DNA of 64,000 bases from Actinoplanes oblitus (lineage in GTDB: Bacteria > Actinomycetota > Actinomycetes > Mycobacteriales > Micromonosporaceae): positions 8,503,501 to 8,567,500 of the forward strand of contig NZ_CP126980.1 in assembly GCF_030252345.1 (NCBI RefSeq). The letters are read 5' to 3'. Shown piece by piece: positions 45,047-54,699 of the stretch (position 1 is the first letter of the stretch; every line of letters starts with the position of its first letter). The translations under genes and the position numbers were made by a program. The notes under the pieces were generated by a model. It saw only the letters and a list, made by a program, of their open reading frames with translations. It searched no databases and was not told where the DNA came from.

Positions 45047-45085
45047 GTTTCGGCTACGGTCTACGCGCGATTTCCGGCGCGTCAC
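45047..45085 (-). promoter_or_regulatory. Candidate GlnR box upstream of amt
   Basis: On the minus strand the segment reads GTGAC, six bases, GAAAT, six bases, TAGAC, seven bases, GAAAC. The actinobacterial GlnR consensus is GTnAC-n6-GaAAC repeated, so the first half fits well and the second is imperfect by one spacing base and two positions. It lies about 95-130 bases before the amt GTG, the expected place for activation under nitrogen limitation. Confidence 0.5.
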
Positions 45086-45127
45086 GGGTTGTTTCCGACG
45101 TGTGAAGAAACTCTCACAGTCGATGTC

Positions 45128-45925
45128 TCAGCGGAGGGCGTACTCCAGGGTGTGCCGCTCGTAGTCGAGCAGCCGCAAGTCACGCATCGGCCGGCGTAGA
45201 TGACCCTTGTGCACGATCCGGACGAAGGCCGGGTCGCCGGCCGCCGCCATCCGCCGGATCCCCTCCACGTGATCCACGATCCGTTTGCGGATCGTGCGCA
45301 CCAGCCGGTGCCGGTCCCGCGGGATCAGCCCGTAGGCGTCGGCGAACAGCCGCAGCCGCCGCGGCCGGTTCGGCCGCTTCCAGCCCAGGGTGTAGGAGTC
45401 CCGGTCGCTGAAGAGCGGCACCCAGGTCCACGCGGCGTACGCCACGTCGTAGATCCGCGAGCCGGGCGAGGCCAGGTCGAAGTCGATCAGCGCGAGGGTG
45501 CCGTCCGGCCGCCAGACCACGTTGTGCGGGGCGGCGTCGTGGTGGCAGATCACCTCGGTGTCCGGCGGCGGCGGGCCGAACGAGCGCCAGACGGCGCCCG
45601 GCGGCGGCACGAAACCGTACTGCGCGTCGTGGAACATCCGGAGCATGGTGGCGACGGTGACCAGCGCCTCCTCGGTCACCCAGTGCGGGGCCAGCGGGTA
45701 CTCCCCGCACTCGCCGTCGAGGTAGGTGAGCACCTCGCGGCCCTTCTCGTCCATGCCCAGCGCGCTGGGCGAGCCGGTGAACCCGACCCGCTCCAGATGG
45801 TTGAGCAGCGCGTGGACGGCCGGCGTCCACGGTCCGGCGTTACGCCGGACCGTGTCGCCGATCCGGGACACCGTGCTGACGTTGCCACCGTGCAGCGGTA
45901 TCTCGCGCAGCGGCTCCTGCGTCAC
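45128..45925 (-). CDS. Aminoglycoside phosphotransferase-family kinase-like protein
   Basis: A 265-residue protein with the APH/choline-kinase-like fold. The catalytic loop is I-C-H-H-D-A-A-P-H-N-V-V-W and the metal-binding loop is L-I-D-F-D-L-A-S-P-G. An early nucleotide-binding part is short. It could phosphorylate a small molecule; true antibiotic resistance cannot be claimed from the sequence. GTG 45925 is the start. It lies between the divergently spaced amt promoter region and ftsY, on the same strand as both. Confidence 0.88.
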   Translation of the reverse strand: MTQEPLREIPLHGGNVSTVSRIGDTVRRNAGPWTPAVHALLNHLERVGFTGSPSALGMDEKGREVLTYLDGECGEYPLAPHWVTEEALVTVATMLRMFHDAQYGFVPPPGAVWRSFGPPPPDTEVICHHDAAPHNVVWRPDGTLALIDFDLASPGSRIYDVAYAAWTWVPLFSDRDSYTLGWKRPNRPRRLRLFADAYGLIPRDRHRLVRTIRKRIVDHVEGIRRMAAAGDPAFVRIVHKGHLRRPMRDLRLLDYERHTLEYALR

Positions 45926-46002
45926 TCACAGCCTCCCTGACCTATCCGCGAAGCTGTGCCGGCCCCGCAGCGGAAAACCCATGCAAAATCGTTGAATGGA
46001 GC

Positions 46003-47160
46003 CTACGCGGTCTCCCCCAGCAGAGCCTCGACGAAGGCCACCGGCTCGAACGGCGCCAGGTCGTCCGGGCCCTCCCCGAGCCCCACCAACTTGACCGGGA
46101 TGCCCAGCTTGCGCTGCACCGCGATGACGATCCCGCCCTTCGCGGTGCCGTCCAGCTTGGTGAGCACCACACCCGTGACATCCACCACCTCGGTGAACAC
46201 CCGGGCCTGCTCGAGTCCGTTCTGTCCGGTGGTGGCGTCCAGCACCAGCAGTGTCTCGTCGACCGCTCCGTGCTTCTCCACCACCCGCTTGACCTTGCCC
46301 AGCTCGTCCATCAGGCCGACCTTGTTCTGCAGGCGGCCGGCGGTGTCCACCACGACGGTGTCCACCCCGGTGTCGATGCCGCGCTTGACCGCGTCGAACG
46401 CCACGCTCGCCGGGTCACCGCCCTCCGGTCCGCGGACGGTCTCGGCGCCGACCCGCTCGCCCCAGGTGGCCAGCTGCTCGGCGGCCGCCGCCCGGAACGT
46501 GTCGGCCGCGCCGAACAGCACGCTGCGGCCGTCCGCGATCAGCACCCGGCCGATCTTGCCGCAGGTGGTGGTCTTGCCGGCGCCGTTGACGCCGACCACC
46601 ATCAGGACCGCCGGGCGGCCGTCGTGCGGGGTGGTCCGGAGACTGCGGTCCAGATCCGGCTCCAGCGCCGCGACCAGCTCCTCGGCGAGCTGCTCGCGCA
46701 CCTCGGCGACGGTCCGGGTGCCGAGGATCCGGACCCGCTCCTTGAGCCGCTCGACGATCACCTGGGTGGCCTCGACGCCGACGTCCGCGGTGATCAGGCT
46801 GTCCTCGATCTCTTCCCAGTCGTCGTCCTCCAGGTGATCCCGGGAGAGGACGCTGAGCAGCCCCCGGCCGAGCGCCGACTGCGAGCGGGCCAGCCGGGCG
46901 CGCAGCCGGACCAGGCGGCCGGCGGTCGGCTCGGGCTTCTCCAGGACCTGTTGCGGCTCTTCCTCGACCACTACCGGCTCGGGCTCGACGGGAGCCTCGA
47001 CCCGGTCGATGAGCGGAGGAAGCTCCTCCTGCACCGCGGGCACCTGAGGAACCGGCGGCGGCGGAAGCTCCTTGCGGCGCATCCGGGGCACGACCAGCCC
47101 GACCGCGCCCACGACCAGGACGACGAGCAGGATCACTGCGGCGACCACGTATTCCACCAT
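46003..47160 (-). CDS. ftsY: Signal recognition particle receptor FtsY
   Basis: A 385-residue SRP receptor GTPase. Unlike the E. coli protein it begins with a membrane helix (about residues 4-24, V-A-A-V-I-L-L-V-V-L-V-V-G-A-V-G). A Glu/Pro-rich linker leads to the NG domain: G-V-N-G-A-G-K-T-T-T-C-G-K, V-D-T-A-G-R-L-Q-N-K and T-K-L-D-G-T-A-K-G-G. ATG 47160 fits. It partners with Ffh, encoded 23 kb away in this window. Confidence 0.96.
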   Translation of the reverse strand: MVEYVVAAVILLVVLVVGAVGLVVPRMRRKELPPPPVPQVPAVQEELPPLIDRVEAPVEPEPVVVEEEPQQVLEKPEPTAGRLVRLRARLARSQSALGRGLLSVLSRDHLEDDDWEEIEDSLITADVGVEATQVIVERLKERVRILGTRTVAEVREQLAEELVAALEPDLDRSLRTTPHDGRPAVLMVVGVNGAGKTTTCGKIGRVLIADGRSVLFGAADTFRAAAAEQLATWGERVGAETVRGPEGGDPASVAFDAVKRGIDTGVDTVVVDTAGRLQNKVGLMDELGKVKRVVEKHGAVDETLLVLDATTGQNGLEQARVFTEVVDVTGVVLTKLDGTAKGGIVIAVQRKLGIPVKLVGLGEGPDDLAPFEPVAFVEALLGETA

Positions 47161-47282
47161 GCCGAAATCCTGACAGATGAGTCGTCCGGTCGTGGCGTGG
47201 GCCACGTACTGGCGAATCCGGGCACCGATTGGGAAGGATGTGGGCACCCTCGAGAACCAGCTTGGAAGGCCGGTGCCGTGCA

Positions 47283-48962
47283 GTGACCGCGCAACTTCTC
47301 ATCGGCCCCGTGCTACGCCGGGTGGTCGGTGATCGCGCCACCGTCTGGGTGGAGACCAGCGAGCCCGCGCGCGTCCGGATCGAGGCGGGCGGCGGGGCCG
47401 CCGGGTCCGCTGCGACGTTTTCGGCGTACGGCCACCACTACGCCCTCGTCGTGGTCAGCGGCCTGGCCCCCGACTCGGCACACGCGTACCAGGTGCTGCT
47501 GGACGACCAGCAGGTGTGGCCGCCGGCCGGTTCGCCCTATCCCCCGTCGGTGATCCGCACCCGGGCCGCCGACGACGCGGAGCAGCCGGTCTCCCTGCTG
47601 TTCGGCTCGTGCCGGCAGGCCACCCCGCAGGACACCGGCCGGCAGCTGCCCCCGGACGCGCTCGACGCGTACGCCCGGCGGCTGATGGCCGAGCCGGAGC
47701 ACCGCCCGGACCTGCTGGTCCTGCTCGGCGACCAGGTGTACGCCGACGAGACCTCGCACAAGGTGCGGCGGTTCCTGCGCCGGCGCCGGGCGGCCGGGCA
47801 CGAGGGCCCCGCCGACCAGGTGGTGACGTTCGAGGAGTACACGAAGCTCTACCTGGAGTCGTGGCGGGACCCGGAGGTGCGCTGGCTGTTCGCCACCGTG
47901 CCGAGCGTGATGATCTTCGACGACCACGAGCTGGTCGACGACTGGAACACCTCGGCGTCCTGGCGGGCCGACATGGCCGCGCGGTCCTGGTGGCGGGAGC
48001 GGATCTCCGGCGGGCTCGGGTCGTACTGGGTCTACCAGCACCTGGGCAACCTGAGCCCGGACGAACTGGCCGCCGACCCGCTGTTCTGCAAGGTGGCGTC
48101 CGCCGGGGACGCCACCGACCTGCTGCGTGACTTCGGTCTCCAGGTGGACGACCCGGGCTCGGCGGAGAACACCGACGTTCCCTATCAGTGGAGCTTCGCC
48201 CTCGACCTGGGCCGCACCCGCCTGGTGGTGCTGGACAACAGGTGCAACCGGGTGCTCACCCCGGGCGCCCGGGCGATGCTGCCGGCCGCCGAGTGGGACT
48301 GGTTCCTCGACCAGGCCCACGGCGCGTACGACCACCTGGTGGTGGGCTCGTCCCTGCCGTGGCTGATGCCGCCGGCCATCCACCACCTGGAGGCGTGGAA
48401 CGAGGCGGCCACCGAGTCCCGCCGGCCCGGCTGGGCGGCGTTCGCGGAGAAGGTGCGGCGGGCCTTCGACCTGGAGCACTGGGCGGCGTTCGGGAAGTCG
48501 TTCACCGCGCTGGGCGAGCTGTTCCGGCGGCTGGGCGAGGGCGGGGTGGGCGCGCCCGGGCACCGGGTCGGCGCGGGCGGGGCCTACGCCGCGCCGGCCT
48601 CGATCAGCGTGCTGTCCGGGGACGTGCACCACTCGTACGTGGCCCGGGCCGACTTCGGGCACCCCGTCGCCACCCCGGTGATGCAGCTGACCTGCTCGCC
48701 GATCCACAACGAGGTGCCGCTGCCGCTGCGGCCGCTGATGCGGGGGTCCTGGCTGCCGCCGGTCGCCCGGCTGGCCCGGGCACTGGCCCGGTCGGCCGGC
48801 GTGGCAGCCCCGGCGATCCGGTGGAAACGGCTGTCCGGGCCGTACTTCGGCAACGCGGTGGGCACCCTGCGGCTGGACGGGCCCACCGCGTCCGTGGTGA
48901 TCGAGGGCACCACCAGGGACGGCCGGCTGCACGAGGTGGTGGCGACGACGTACCAGCCGTGA
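47283..48962 (+). CDS. PhoD-like alkaline phosphatase D family metallophosphoesterase
   Basis: A 559-residue PhoD-type phosphatase/phosphodiesterase. An N-terminal fibronectin-like domain (A-T-V-W-V-E-T-S-E-P) leads to the metallophosphatase core. The core has F-G-S-C-R-Q-A-T, L-L-G-D-Q-V-Y-A-D-E, I-F-D-D-H-E-L-V-D-D-W-N and S-V-L-S-G-D-V-H-H-S-Y-V-A. No Tat signal peptide is seen, so a cytoplasmic location is likely, unlike secreted PhoD. GTG 47283 has GGAAGG upstream; the open frame back to 47229 is less likely. It diverges from ftsY. Confidence 0.9.
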   Translation: MTAQLLIGPVLRRVVGDRATVWVETSEPARVRIEAGGGAAGSAATFSAYGHHYALVVVSGLAPDSAHAYQVLLDDQQVWPPAGSPYPPSVIRTRAADDAEQPVSLLFGSCRQATPQDTGRQLPPDALDAYARRLMAEPEHRPDLLVLLGDQVYADETSHKVRRFLRRRRAAGHEGPADQVVTFEEYTKLYLESWRDPEVRWLFATVPSVMIFDDHELVDDWNTSASWRADMAARSWWRERISGGLGSYWVYQHLGNLSPDELAADPLFCKVASAGDATDLLRDFGLQVDDPGSAENTDVPYQWSFALDLGRTRLVVLDNRCNRVLTPGARAMLPAAEWDWFLDQAHGAYDHLVVGSSLPWLMPPAIHHLEAWNEAATESRRPGWAAFAEKVRRAFDLEHWAAFGKSFTALGELFRRLGEGGVGAPGHRVGAGGAYAAPASISVLSGDVHHSYVARADFGHPVATPVMQLTCSPIHNEVPLPLRPLMRGSWLPPVARLARALARSAGVAAPAIRWKRLSGPYFGNAVGTLRLDGPTASVVIEGTTRDGRLHEVVATTYQP

Positions 48963-49005
48963 AATGCGTGGCGGGGGACGCGCGGCTGGACCAGGATGAG
49001 CCCCG

Positions 49006-49527
49006 ATGACTACCTGGACCGCGCCCGAGGCGCATCGCGTACCCGAACCGCAGACCGGCGACGAGCGCGCCATGTTGCGGGGCTGGCTGGATTACCACCG
49101 GCAGACCCTGCTGCTCAAGTGCGCCGGCCTGACCGCCGAGCAGCTGCGACTGGCCAGCGTCGAACCGTCGAGGCTCACCCTGCTCGGCCTGGTCCGGCAC
49201 ATGGCCGAGGTGGAGCGCTGGTGGTTCCGGACCAACGCGGCGCAGGACAAGTCGGCGGGCGACCTCTACTGCACCGAGGCGAGCCCGGACGGCGACTTCG
49301 ACGACGTGGCCGGGGCGGACGCCGAGGCCGACTTCGCCACCTTCCGGGCCGAGATCAGGGCCTGCGACGACGCGGTGGCCGCGCTGCCGCTGGAGCACGA
49401 GTTCCCCGGCCGGCGCGGCCCGATCAGCCTGCGCTGGGTCTACACCCACATGATCGAGGAGTACGCCCGGCACAACGGCCACGCCGACCTGCTCCGCGAG
49501 CGCGTCGACGGCGTCACCGGCGACTAG
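49006..49527 (+). CDS. DinB family protein (DUF664)
   Basis: A 173-residue four-helix-bundle protein of the DinB/DUF664 group, related to bacillithiol/mycothiol-dependent S-transferase-like enzymes. The metal-binding His residues appear in L-G-L-V-R-H-M-A-E-V-E-R-W-W and Y-T-H-M-I-E-E-Y-A-R-H-N-G-H-A-D. It may be a thiol transferase, possibly mycothiol-linked; this is family inference. Its stop TAG lies in the palindrome CTAG and so shares bases with the stop of the convergent lipoprotein gene. Confidence 0.9.
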   Translation: MTTWTAPEAHRVPEPQTGDERAMLRGWLDYHRQTLLLKCAGLTAEQLRLASVEPSRLTLLGLVRHMAEVERWWFRTNAAQDKSAGDLYCTEASPDGDFDDVAGADAEADFATFRAEIRACDDAVAALPLEHEFPGRRGPISLRWVYTHMIEEYARHNGHADLLRERVDGVTGD

Positions 49528-50225
49528 TCACCGAGGTGCGGCAGGGTGGACTTGCCCTCGTCGCGGACGGTGAAGGCGGTCATCGCGTCGCCCTCACCGC
49601 TCTCCTGCACGATCACCTCGTCGTCGTCGCCCTCGGCGTAGACGTAGAGGCCGCCCACCTCGATCAGCCGGCCTTTGCCGGTCCGGGTCTCCGGGTACGT
49701 GAAGATCTGGTCCCGCTTCCCGGCGTCGCAGGCGTCGATCTTGAGCTGCAGCGCCTTGCCGGCACCGGGCGAGTGCACCGCCAGGCACCACGGCTCGCCG
49801 CCCTCGGTCATCTTGGCGGTCTGCATCAGGTACTTCGCGCTGCCGGGCTTGATCGGGGTGAGCACGAACATCGCCCGGTCGGTGCGATGGTCGGTCAGCT
49901 CGACGACGCCGTCCGCGCCGACGGTCAGCATCTTGCGACCGCCGGACGGGACGGTGGCGAAGACCAGCTGGCGTCCCGGCCGGATCGCGGCACCCGGGCC
50001 GACCGGCGCGATCCCGGCCGGCGTGCTGCTCGCCGTGGGCGTGCTGCCGGCCGGGGACGCGCTGCTGGACGTGGTGGCGCCGCTCGCCGTGGGCGCGCTG
50101 CTCGCCGCCGGGGTGCCACCGGACGGCCCGGACGAACTCGCCGCGGAGGACTCCGGTGATCCGGACGAGCAGGCGGCGAGGCTCAGCGTGAGGGCGCACA
50201 GGCCGATCTTGGCGGCAGCAGACAT
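49524..50225 (-). CDS. Putative lipoprotein with Ser/Ala/Thr-rich linker
   Basis: A 233-residue predicted lipoprotein. The signal peptide ends in the lipobox L-A-A-C (Cys at about residue 19). A Ser/Thr/Ala/Pro-rich linker of about 55 residues follows, as expected for spanning the wall. The outer domain (about 75-233) contains L-V-F-A-T-V-P-S-G-G-R-K, W-C-L-A-V-H-S-P-G and D-A-C-D-A-G-K-R-D-Q-I-F, resembling ricin-like or unnamed beta folds. I do not assign a function. ATG 50225 is chosen by the signal peptide; an in-frame start at 50255 adds ten residues. Confidence 0.82.
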   Translation of the reverse strand: MSAAAKIGLCALTLSLAACSSGSPESSAASSSGPSGGTPAASSAPTASGATTSSSASPAGSTPTASSTPAGIAPVGPGAAIRPGRQLVFATVPSGGRKMLTVGADGVVELTDHRTDRAMFVLTPIKPGSAKYLMQTAKMTEGGEPWCLAVHSPGAGKALQLKIDACDAGKRDQIFTYPETRTGKGRLIEVGGLYVYAEGDDDEVIVQESGEGDAMTAFTVRDEGKSTLPHLGD

Positions 50226-50302
50226 GACGTTCCTTTCCGGCGGACGTCCACCCATTCTGGACGGCGGCGCCCCGGCCGGGGCTCAGGATCGTCGATCCGG
50301 CA

Positions 50303-50920
50303 TCAATCCGGGAGATCGAGAGCCTTGCGCAGGTAGGCGACGTGCTCCGGTCCGGTCCAGCGGTAACCAGCCAGCCCGGCCGCGCGGGCGCCGCGGATCA
50401 CCCGGTCGTCGTCGTCCACGAAGAGCACGTGTTTGGGCAGCTCGCCGAGCTCCTGGCAGGCCTGCTGGAAGTACTCCGGGGCGGGCTTGTGCACCTTCAT
50501 CTCCCACGAGCTGAGGACGAGGTCCACCTCGCCGGTCAGCCCGAGCGCGTCCAGGTCGGCGCGCAGCCGATCGGTGGCGTTGGTGGCCAGGCCGACCTTG
50601 CGGCCGGCGGCACGCACGCCCCTGACGAACTCCAGGGCCGCCGGATCCACCTCGCCGAGCCGGCCCGGCTGCCACTCGGCCACCGCGGCGGCCGACGCCG
50701 CCTCGTCCAGCGGCAGCCGGTCGGCCACCAGCTTCATCCACTCGTCGTCGGTGATCTCGCCGGCCATCGCGGGCCGGTAGATGTCCCACGACATCGCGGT
50801 CTCCAGCAGGGCGGCCGGCTTCAGGCCGTACTTCACCTCGACGGCGATCATCGGGGCCGGGTCGAAGCGGCGCAGCACGCCGTCCAGGTCGATGAGCAGG
50901 GCCCGGGCGCGGTCGCGCAT
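50303..50920 (-). CDS. HAD family hydrolase
   Basis: A 205-residue haloacid-dehalogenase-superfamily phosphatase. Motif I is L-L-I-D-L-D-G-V-L (nucleophile and acid Asp), motif II L-A-T-N-A-T, motif III the Lys in K-V-H-K-P-A-P-E-Y and motif IV L-F-V-D-D-D-D-R-V. It has an alpha-helical cap. The substrate is unknown. It follows smc by 30 bases on the same strand. Confidence 0.92.
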   Translation of the reverse strand: MRDRARALLIDLDGVLRRFDPAPMIAVEVKYGLKPAALLETAMSWDIYRPAMAGEITDDEWMKLVADRLPLDEAASAAAVAEWQPGRLGEVDPAALEFVRGVRAAGRKVGLATNATDRLRADLDALGLTGEVDLVLSSWEMKVHKPAPEYFQQACQELGELPKHVLFVDDDDRVIRGARAAGLAGYRWTGPEHVAYLRKALDLPD

Positions 50921-50949
50921 GGTGTCCTAGTCCTCCGCTTCAGGTGCCT

Positions 50950-53900
50950 TCAGTCCGCCTCAGGGGTGGCGGGTGGGGCAGTCGGCTCGGTGTTGAGCCG
51001 CTGGCTGATCACCTGCGTGACGCCGGCTCGCATAGTGACGCCGTACAGGGCGTCGGCGACCTCCATCGTCCGCTTCTGGTGCGTGATGATGAGCAGCTGG
51101 CTCTTCTCCCGAAGTTGCTGGAAGAGCGTAATCAACCGGCCCAGGTTCACGTCGTCGAGGGCCGCCTCGACCTCGTCCATGATGTAGAAGGGCGAGGGGC
51201 GGGCCCGGAAGATGGCGCACAGCATCGCCACCGCGGTGAGCGAGCGCTCACCGCCGGAGAGCAGCGACAGCCGCTTGATCTTCTTGCCCGGCGGGCGGGC
51301 CTCCACCTCGACACCGGTGGTCAGCATGTCCTCCGGGTCGGTCAGCACCAGCCGGCCCTCGCCACCCGGGAAGAGCACCTGGAAGACGGTCTGGAACTCG
51401 CGGGCGGTGTCCTCGAACGCCGAGGTGAACACCTCGAGGATCCGGTCGTCCACGTCCTTGACCACGGTGAGCAGGTCCTTGCGGGTGGCCTTGAGGTCCT
51501 CGAGCTGGTCGGAGAGGAACTTGTAGCGCTCCTCCAGCGCGGCGAACTCCTCCAGCGCCAGCGGGTTGACCTTGCCGAGCATGGTCAGGTCGCGTTCCGC
51601 CTTGTTCGCCCGCTTCTCCTGGGTGGCCCGGTGGAACGGGACCGGCTCCGGGACCGGTTTGCCGTCCTTCTCGGCCGCCGCCACCTCCGCCTGGGTGGGT
51701 GGTACCGGCTGCTCCGGGCCGTACTCGCTGATCAGGGTCTCGACGTCGAGCGAGAAGTCCTCGGCGGCCTTGGCCTCCAGCTGCTCGATGCGCATCCGCT
51801 GCTCGGCCCGGGCCATCTCGTCCCGGTGCACCTCGCTGGTGAGCCGCTCCAGCTCGGTGACCAGGCGTTTCGCCGTCGCCCGGACCTCCTGGAGCTCGGC
51901 CTCCCGGCTGGTCCGCTCCTGCGCGATCCGGTCCCGTTCCTCGGCCGCGGCGGCCACCGAGACCCGCACCCGGGCGAGCGCGGTGCTCGCGCCGGCCGCC
52001 ACCGCGCGGGCGATCTCGGCGCCCCGGGCCCGGGCGGCCCGGCGGGCGGCGGCCCGCTCCCGGGCCTGCCGCTCCTGATTGGCCTGGCGCATCAGCGAGT
52101 CGGCGCGCCCGGCAATGGAGGAGACCCGCTCCTCCGCGGTACGCACCGCCAGCCGCACCTCCATCTCGTTCTGCCGGGCCTGCGGGACCAGCGCGGCCAG
52201 CCGGTCGCGTTCCTCGGTCGACGGCTCCTCGTCGATCGGGGTGTCCTCGGCCAGCCGCAGCCGCTCCTCCAGCTCGGCCACCCGGATCAGGTCGGCCTCG
52301 CGGGCCGCCTCGGCCTTCTGCCGGGAGGCGCCGAGCCGTTCGCTCTCCGCCTTCGCCGAGCGGGCCGCGGCGCCCAGCTCGGCCAGCCGGCGGGCGGCCG
52401 CGTTGCGTTCGCCCTCGGCGGCCCGCTTGGCCGCGGCCGCGACCTGCACCGCCTGCTTGAGCTCGGCGACCTGGGCACGTACCTCGGCGAGACGCTCCTT
52501 GAGCTCGGCGATCCGCTCCTCGGCGGCGGCGCGTCCGGCCTTCGCCTCGTCGACCGCCGCCTGCACCTCGATGTAGCTGGTCGCCTTCGCCGAACCACCG
52601 GCCGCCGCGTACGTCCCGAGGACGTCGCCGTCCGGCGTCACCGCCCGCAGCTCGGCGTTCTCGGCGACCAGGGCGACGGCCGCGGCCAGGTCGGCGACCA
52701 GCACCACGTCACGCAGCGCGCGGTTGAGCGCCGGCCGGATCTGCTCCGGGCAGTCGATCACGTCGGGCGCCCAGACGGCGCCCTCCGGCAGGGCCGGCCG
52801 CAACGCGTCCAGCGACCCCCGCAGGCCCGGCCCGGCCGGGGCCGCGATCACCAGCGAGGCCCGGCCCGCGTCGGCGATCTTGAGGGTACGGACGGCCTCC
52901 ACCGCCTCGTCCAGACTGGCCAGGGCGACCGAGTCGGCGAGCGAGCCCAGGGCCGCCGAGAGCGCCGTCTCGTGGCCGGGCCGGACGGTCAGCATCGACG
53001 CCAGGCTGCCCAGCAGACCGGGCACCTGGCCGGTCCTCGCCAGCAGCGCGCCCGCGCCGTCCTTGCGCCGCAGGCCGAGGGCGAGCGCCTCCTCCCGCGC
53101 CTTGAGGCTGGCCGCGTCCTTCTCGGCGGCGCGTTCCGCGTCGGAGAGCTCCCGGACCACGGCGGCGGCCTTGTCGTGCGCGGCGACCGCCTCGTCGTGC
53201 CGCGCGTCCAGGTCGGCGTTGTCCCGGTCGGCGTCCGACGACTCGGCGGAGACCACGTCCACCTCGGCCTGCGCCGCCTCGGCCCGCATCAGCGCGTCCT
53301 CGTGCGCGGCCGCCAGGCGCTCGATCTCCTCGGCGGCACTGCTGGTCCGGGCCCGCGCCGCGTTCACGTTGCCGACCAGCTTGGCCAGGCCCTCACGGCG
53401 GTCGGCGATCGCCTTCGCGGCCGCGCGCAGCTCGCCCTCCGCGGCGGCCAGCTGACGTTCCAGGTCCTGGCGGTGCTCGACCGCCTCGGCCAGCCGCATC
53501 TGGTCCTCGGTGAGCGCCTCGCGCAGCTCCTCCTCCTGCTCGCGGACCCGCTCGGCCTCGGCCTCCAGCATCTCCGGGTCGCGGCCCGGGCGCTCGTCGT
53601 CCGGGGTGGCGGCCAGGTGCCGCAGCCGCTCGGTGGCCAGCTGCTCGGTGGAACGGAACCGTTCCTGCAGGGCGGAGAGCTTGTACCAGGTGTCCTGGGC
53701 GGCCTGCAGCAGCGGCGCGTCCTCGGCGTGCGCGAACTCCAGGTCGGCGAGCATCCGCTGGACCTCGCGGTTCTCCTCCTCCACCTCGCCCCGCCGCTGC
53801 CGCATCGCGGACTCGTCGGCGATCTCCTTGTCCAGCGTCGTCCGCAGCGTGAACAGGTCGTCGGCGAGCAGCCGGAGCCGGGCGTCGCGCAGGTCGGCCT

Positions 53901-54555
53901 GGATGCCGGCGGCCCGCCGGGCCACCTCGGCCTGCCGGCCCAGCGGCTTGAGCTGGCGCCGCAGCTCCGCGGTCAGGTCGTTCAACCGGTTCAGGTTGAC
54001 CTGCATCGCGTCGAGCTTGCGGATCGCCTTCTCTTTGCGCTTGCGGTGCTTCAGGACACCGGCCGCCTCCTCGATGAACGAGCGGCGGTCCTCCGGCTTG
54101 GCGTGCAGCATCGCGTCCAGCCGGCCCTGGCCGACGATGATGTGCATCTCGCGGCCGATGCCGGAGTCGCTGAGCAGCTCCTGGATGTCGAGCAGCCGGC
54201 AGGAGTTGCCGTTGATCTCGTACTCGCTGGCGCCGTCCCGGAACATCCGCCGGGTGATCGAGACCTCGGTGTAGTCGATCGGCAGGGCGCCGTCGTTGTT
54301 GTCGATGGTGAGCGTGACCTCGGCCCGGCCCAGCGGCGCCCGCCCCGCCGTACCGGCGAAGATGACGTCCTCCATCTTGCCGCCGCGCAGTGCCTTCGCG
54401 CCCTGCTCGCCGAGCACCCAGGCGATGGCGTCGACGACGTTCGACTTGCCGGACCCGTTCGGCCCCACCACACAGGTGATGCCCGGTTCCAGCCGCAACG
54501 TGGTGGCGGAGGCGAAGGACTTGAAGCCCTTGACCGTCAGGCTCTTGAGGTGCAC
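50950..54555 (-). CDS. smc: Chromosome segregation protein SMC
   Basis: A 1201-residue SMC ATPase that folds the chromosome together with ScpA/ScpB. Walker A G-P-N-G-S-G-K-S is at residues 31-38. Two long coiled coils flank a hinge at about 510-660. The ABC signature L-L-S-G-G-E-R-S-L-T and Walker B lie in the last 110 residues. The length is typical. In related genomes mutM and rnc lie close upstream; here a polysaccharide operon separates smc from mutM. Confidence 0.97.
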   Translation of the reverse strand: MHLKSLTVKGFKSFASATTLRLEPGITCVVGPNGSGKSNVVDAIAWVLGEQGAKALRGGKMEDVIFAGTAGRAPLGRAEVTLTIDNNDGALPIDYTEVSITRRMFRDGASEYEINGNSCRLLDIQELLSDSGIGREMHIIVGQGRLDAMLHAKPEDRRSFIEEAAGVLKHRKRKEKAIRKLDAMQVNLNRLNDLTAELRRQLKPLGRQAEVARRAAGIQADLRDARLRLLADDLFTLRTTLDKEIADESAMRQRRGEVEEENREVQRMLADLEFAHAEDAPLLQAAQDTWYKLSALQERFRSTEQLATERLRHLAATPDDERPGRDPEMLEAEAERVREQEEELREALTEDQMRLAEAVEHRQDLERQLAAAEGELRAAAKAIADRREGLAKLVGNVNAARARTSSAAEEIERLAAAHEDALMRAEAAQAEVDVVSAESSDADRDNADLDARHDEAVAAHDKAAAVVRELSDAERAAEKDAASLKAREEALALGLRRKDGAGALLARTGQVPGLLGSLASMLTVRPGHETALSAALGSLADSVALASLDEAVEAVRTLKIADAGRASLVIAAPAGPGLRGSLDALRPALPEGAVWAPDVIDCPEQIRPALNRALRDVVLVADLAAAVALVAENAELRAVTPDGDVLGTYAAAGGSAKATSYIEVQAAVDEAKAGRAAAEERIAELKERLAEVRAQVAELKQAVQVAAAAKRAAEGERNAAARRLAELGAAARSAKAESERLGASRQKAEAAREADLIRVAELEERLRLAEDTPIDEEPSTEERDRLAALVPQARQNEMEVRLAVRTAEERVSSIAGRADSLMRQANQERQARERAAARRAARARGAEIARAVAAGASTALARVRVSVAAAAEERDRIAQERTSREAELQEVRATAKRLVTELERLTSEVHRDEMARAEQRMRIEQLEAKAAEDFSLDVETLISEYGPEQPVPPTQAEVAAAEKDGKPVPEPVPFHRATQEKRANKAERDLTMLGKVNPLALEEFAALEERYKFLSDQLEDLKATRKDLLTVVKDVDDRILEVFTSAFEDTAREFQTVFQVLFPGGEGRLVLTDPEDMLTTGVEVEARPPGKKIKRLSLLSGGERSLTAVAMLCAIFRARPSPFYIMDEVEAALDDVNLGRLITLFQQLREKSQLLIITHQKRTMEVADALYGVTMRAGVTQVISQRLNTEPTAPPATPEAD

Positions 54556-54699
54556 GGATCTCCGGTAGGTCGGGTCGGCGGTGGTCTGCTGGGTGGCAGG
54601 CTACCCGCAAGGGTCAGGTGGGACGGCGTTACGCCGCGCCCGCGCCATCCCCGCGTCCGGAATATCCGCCTCGGCACGCCTCGCTGGGTCGCCCAGCCG

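Noticed and set aside
45128..45925. Antibiotic resistance phosphotransferase
   Set aside because: Only the general APH fold motifs are present; the conserved actinobacterial position between amt and ftsY suggests a housekeeping or unknown role.
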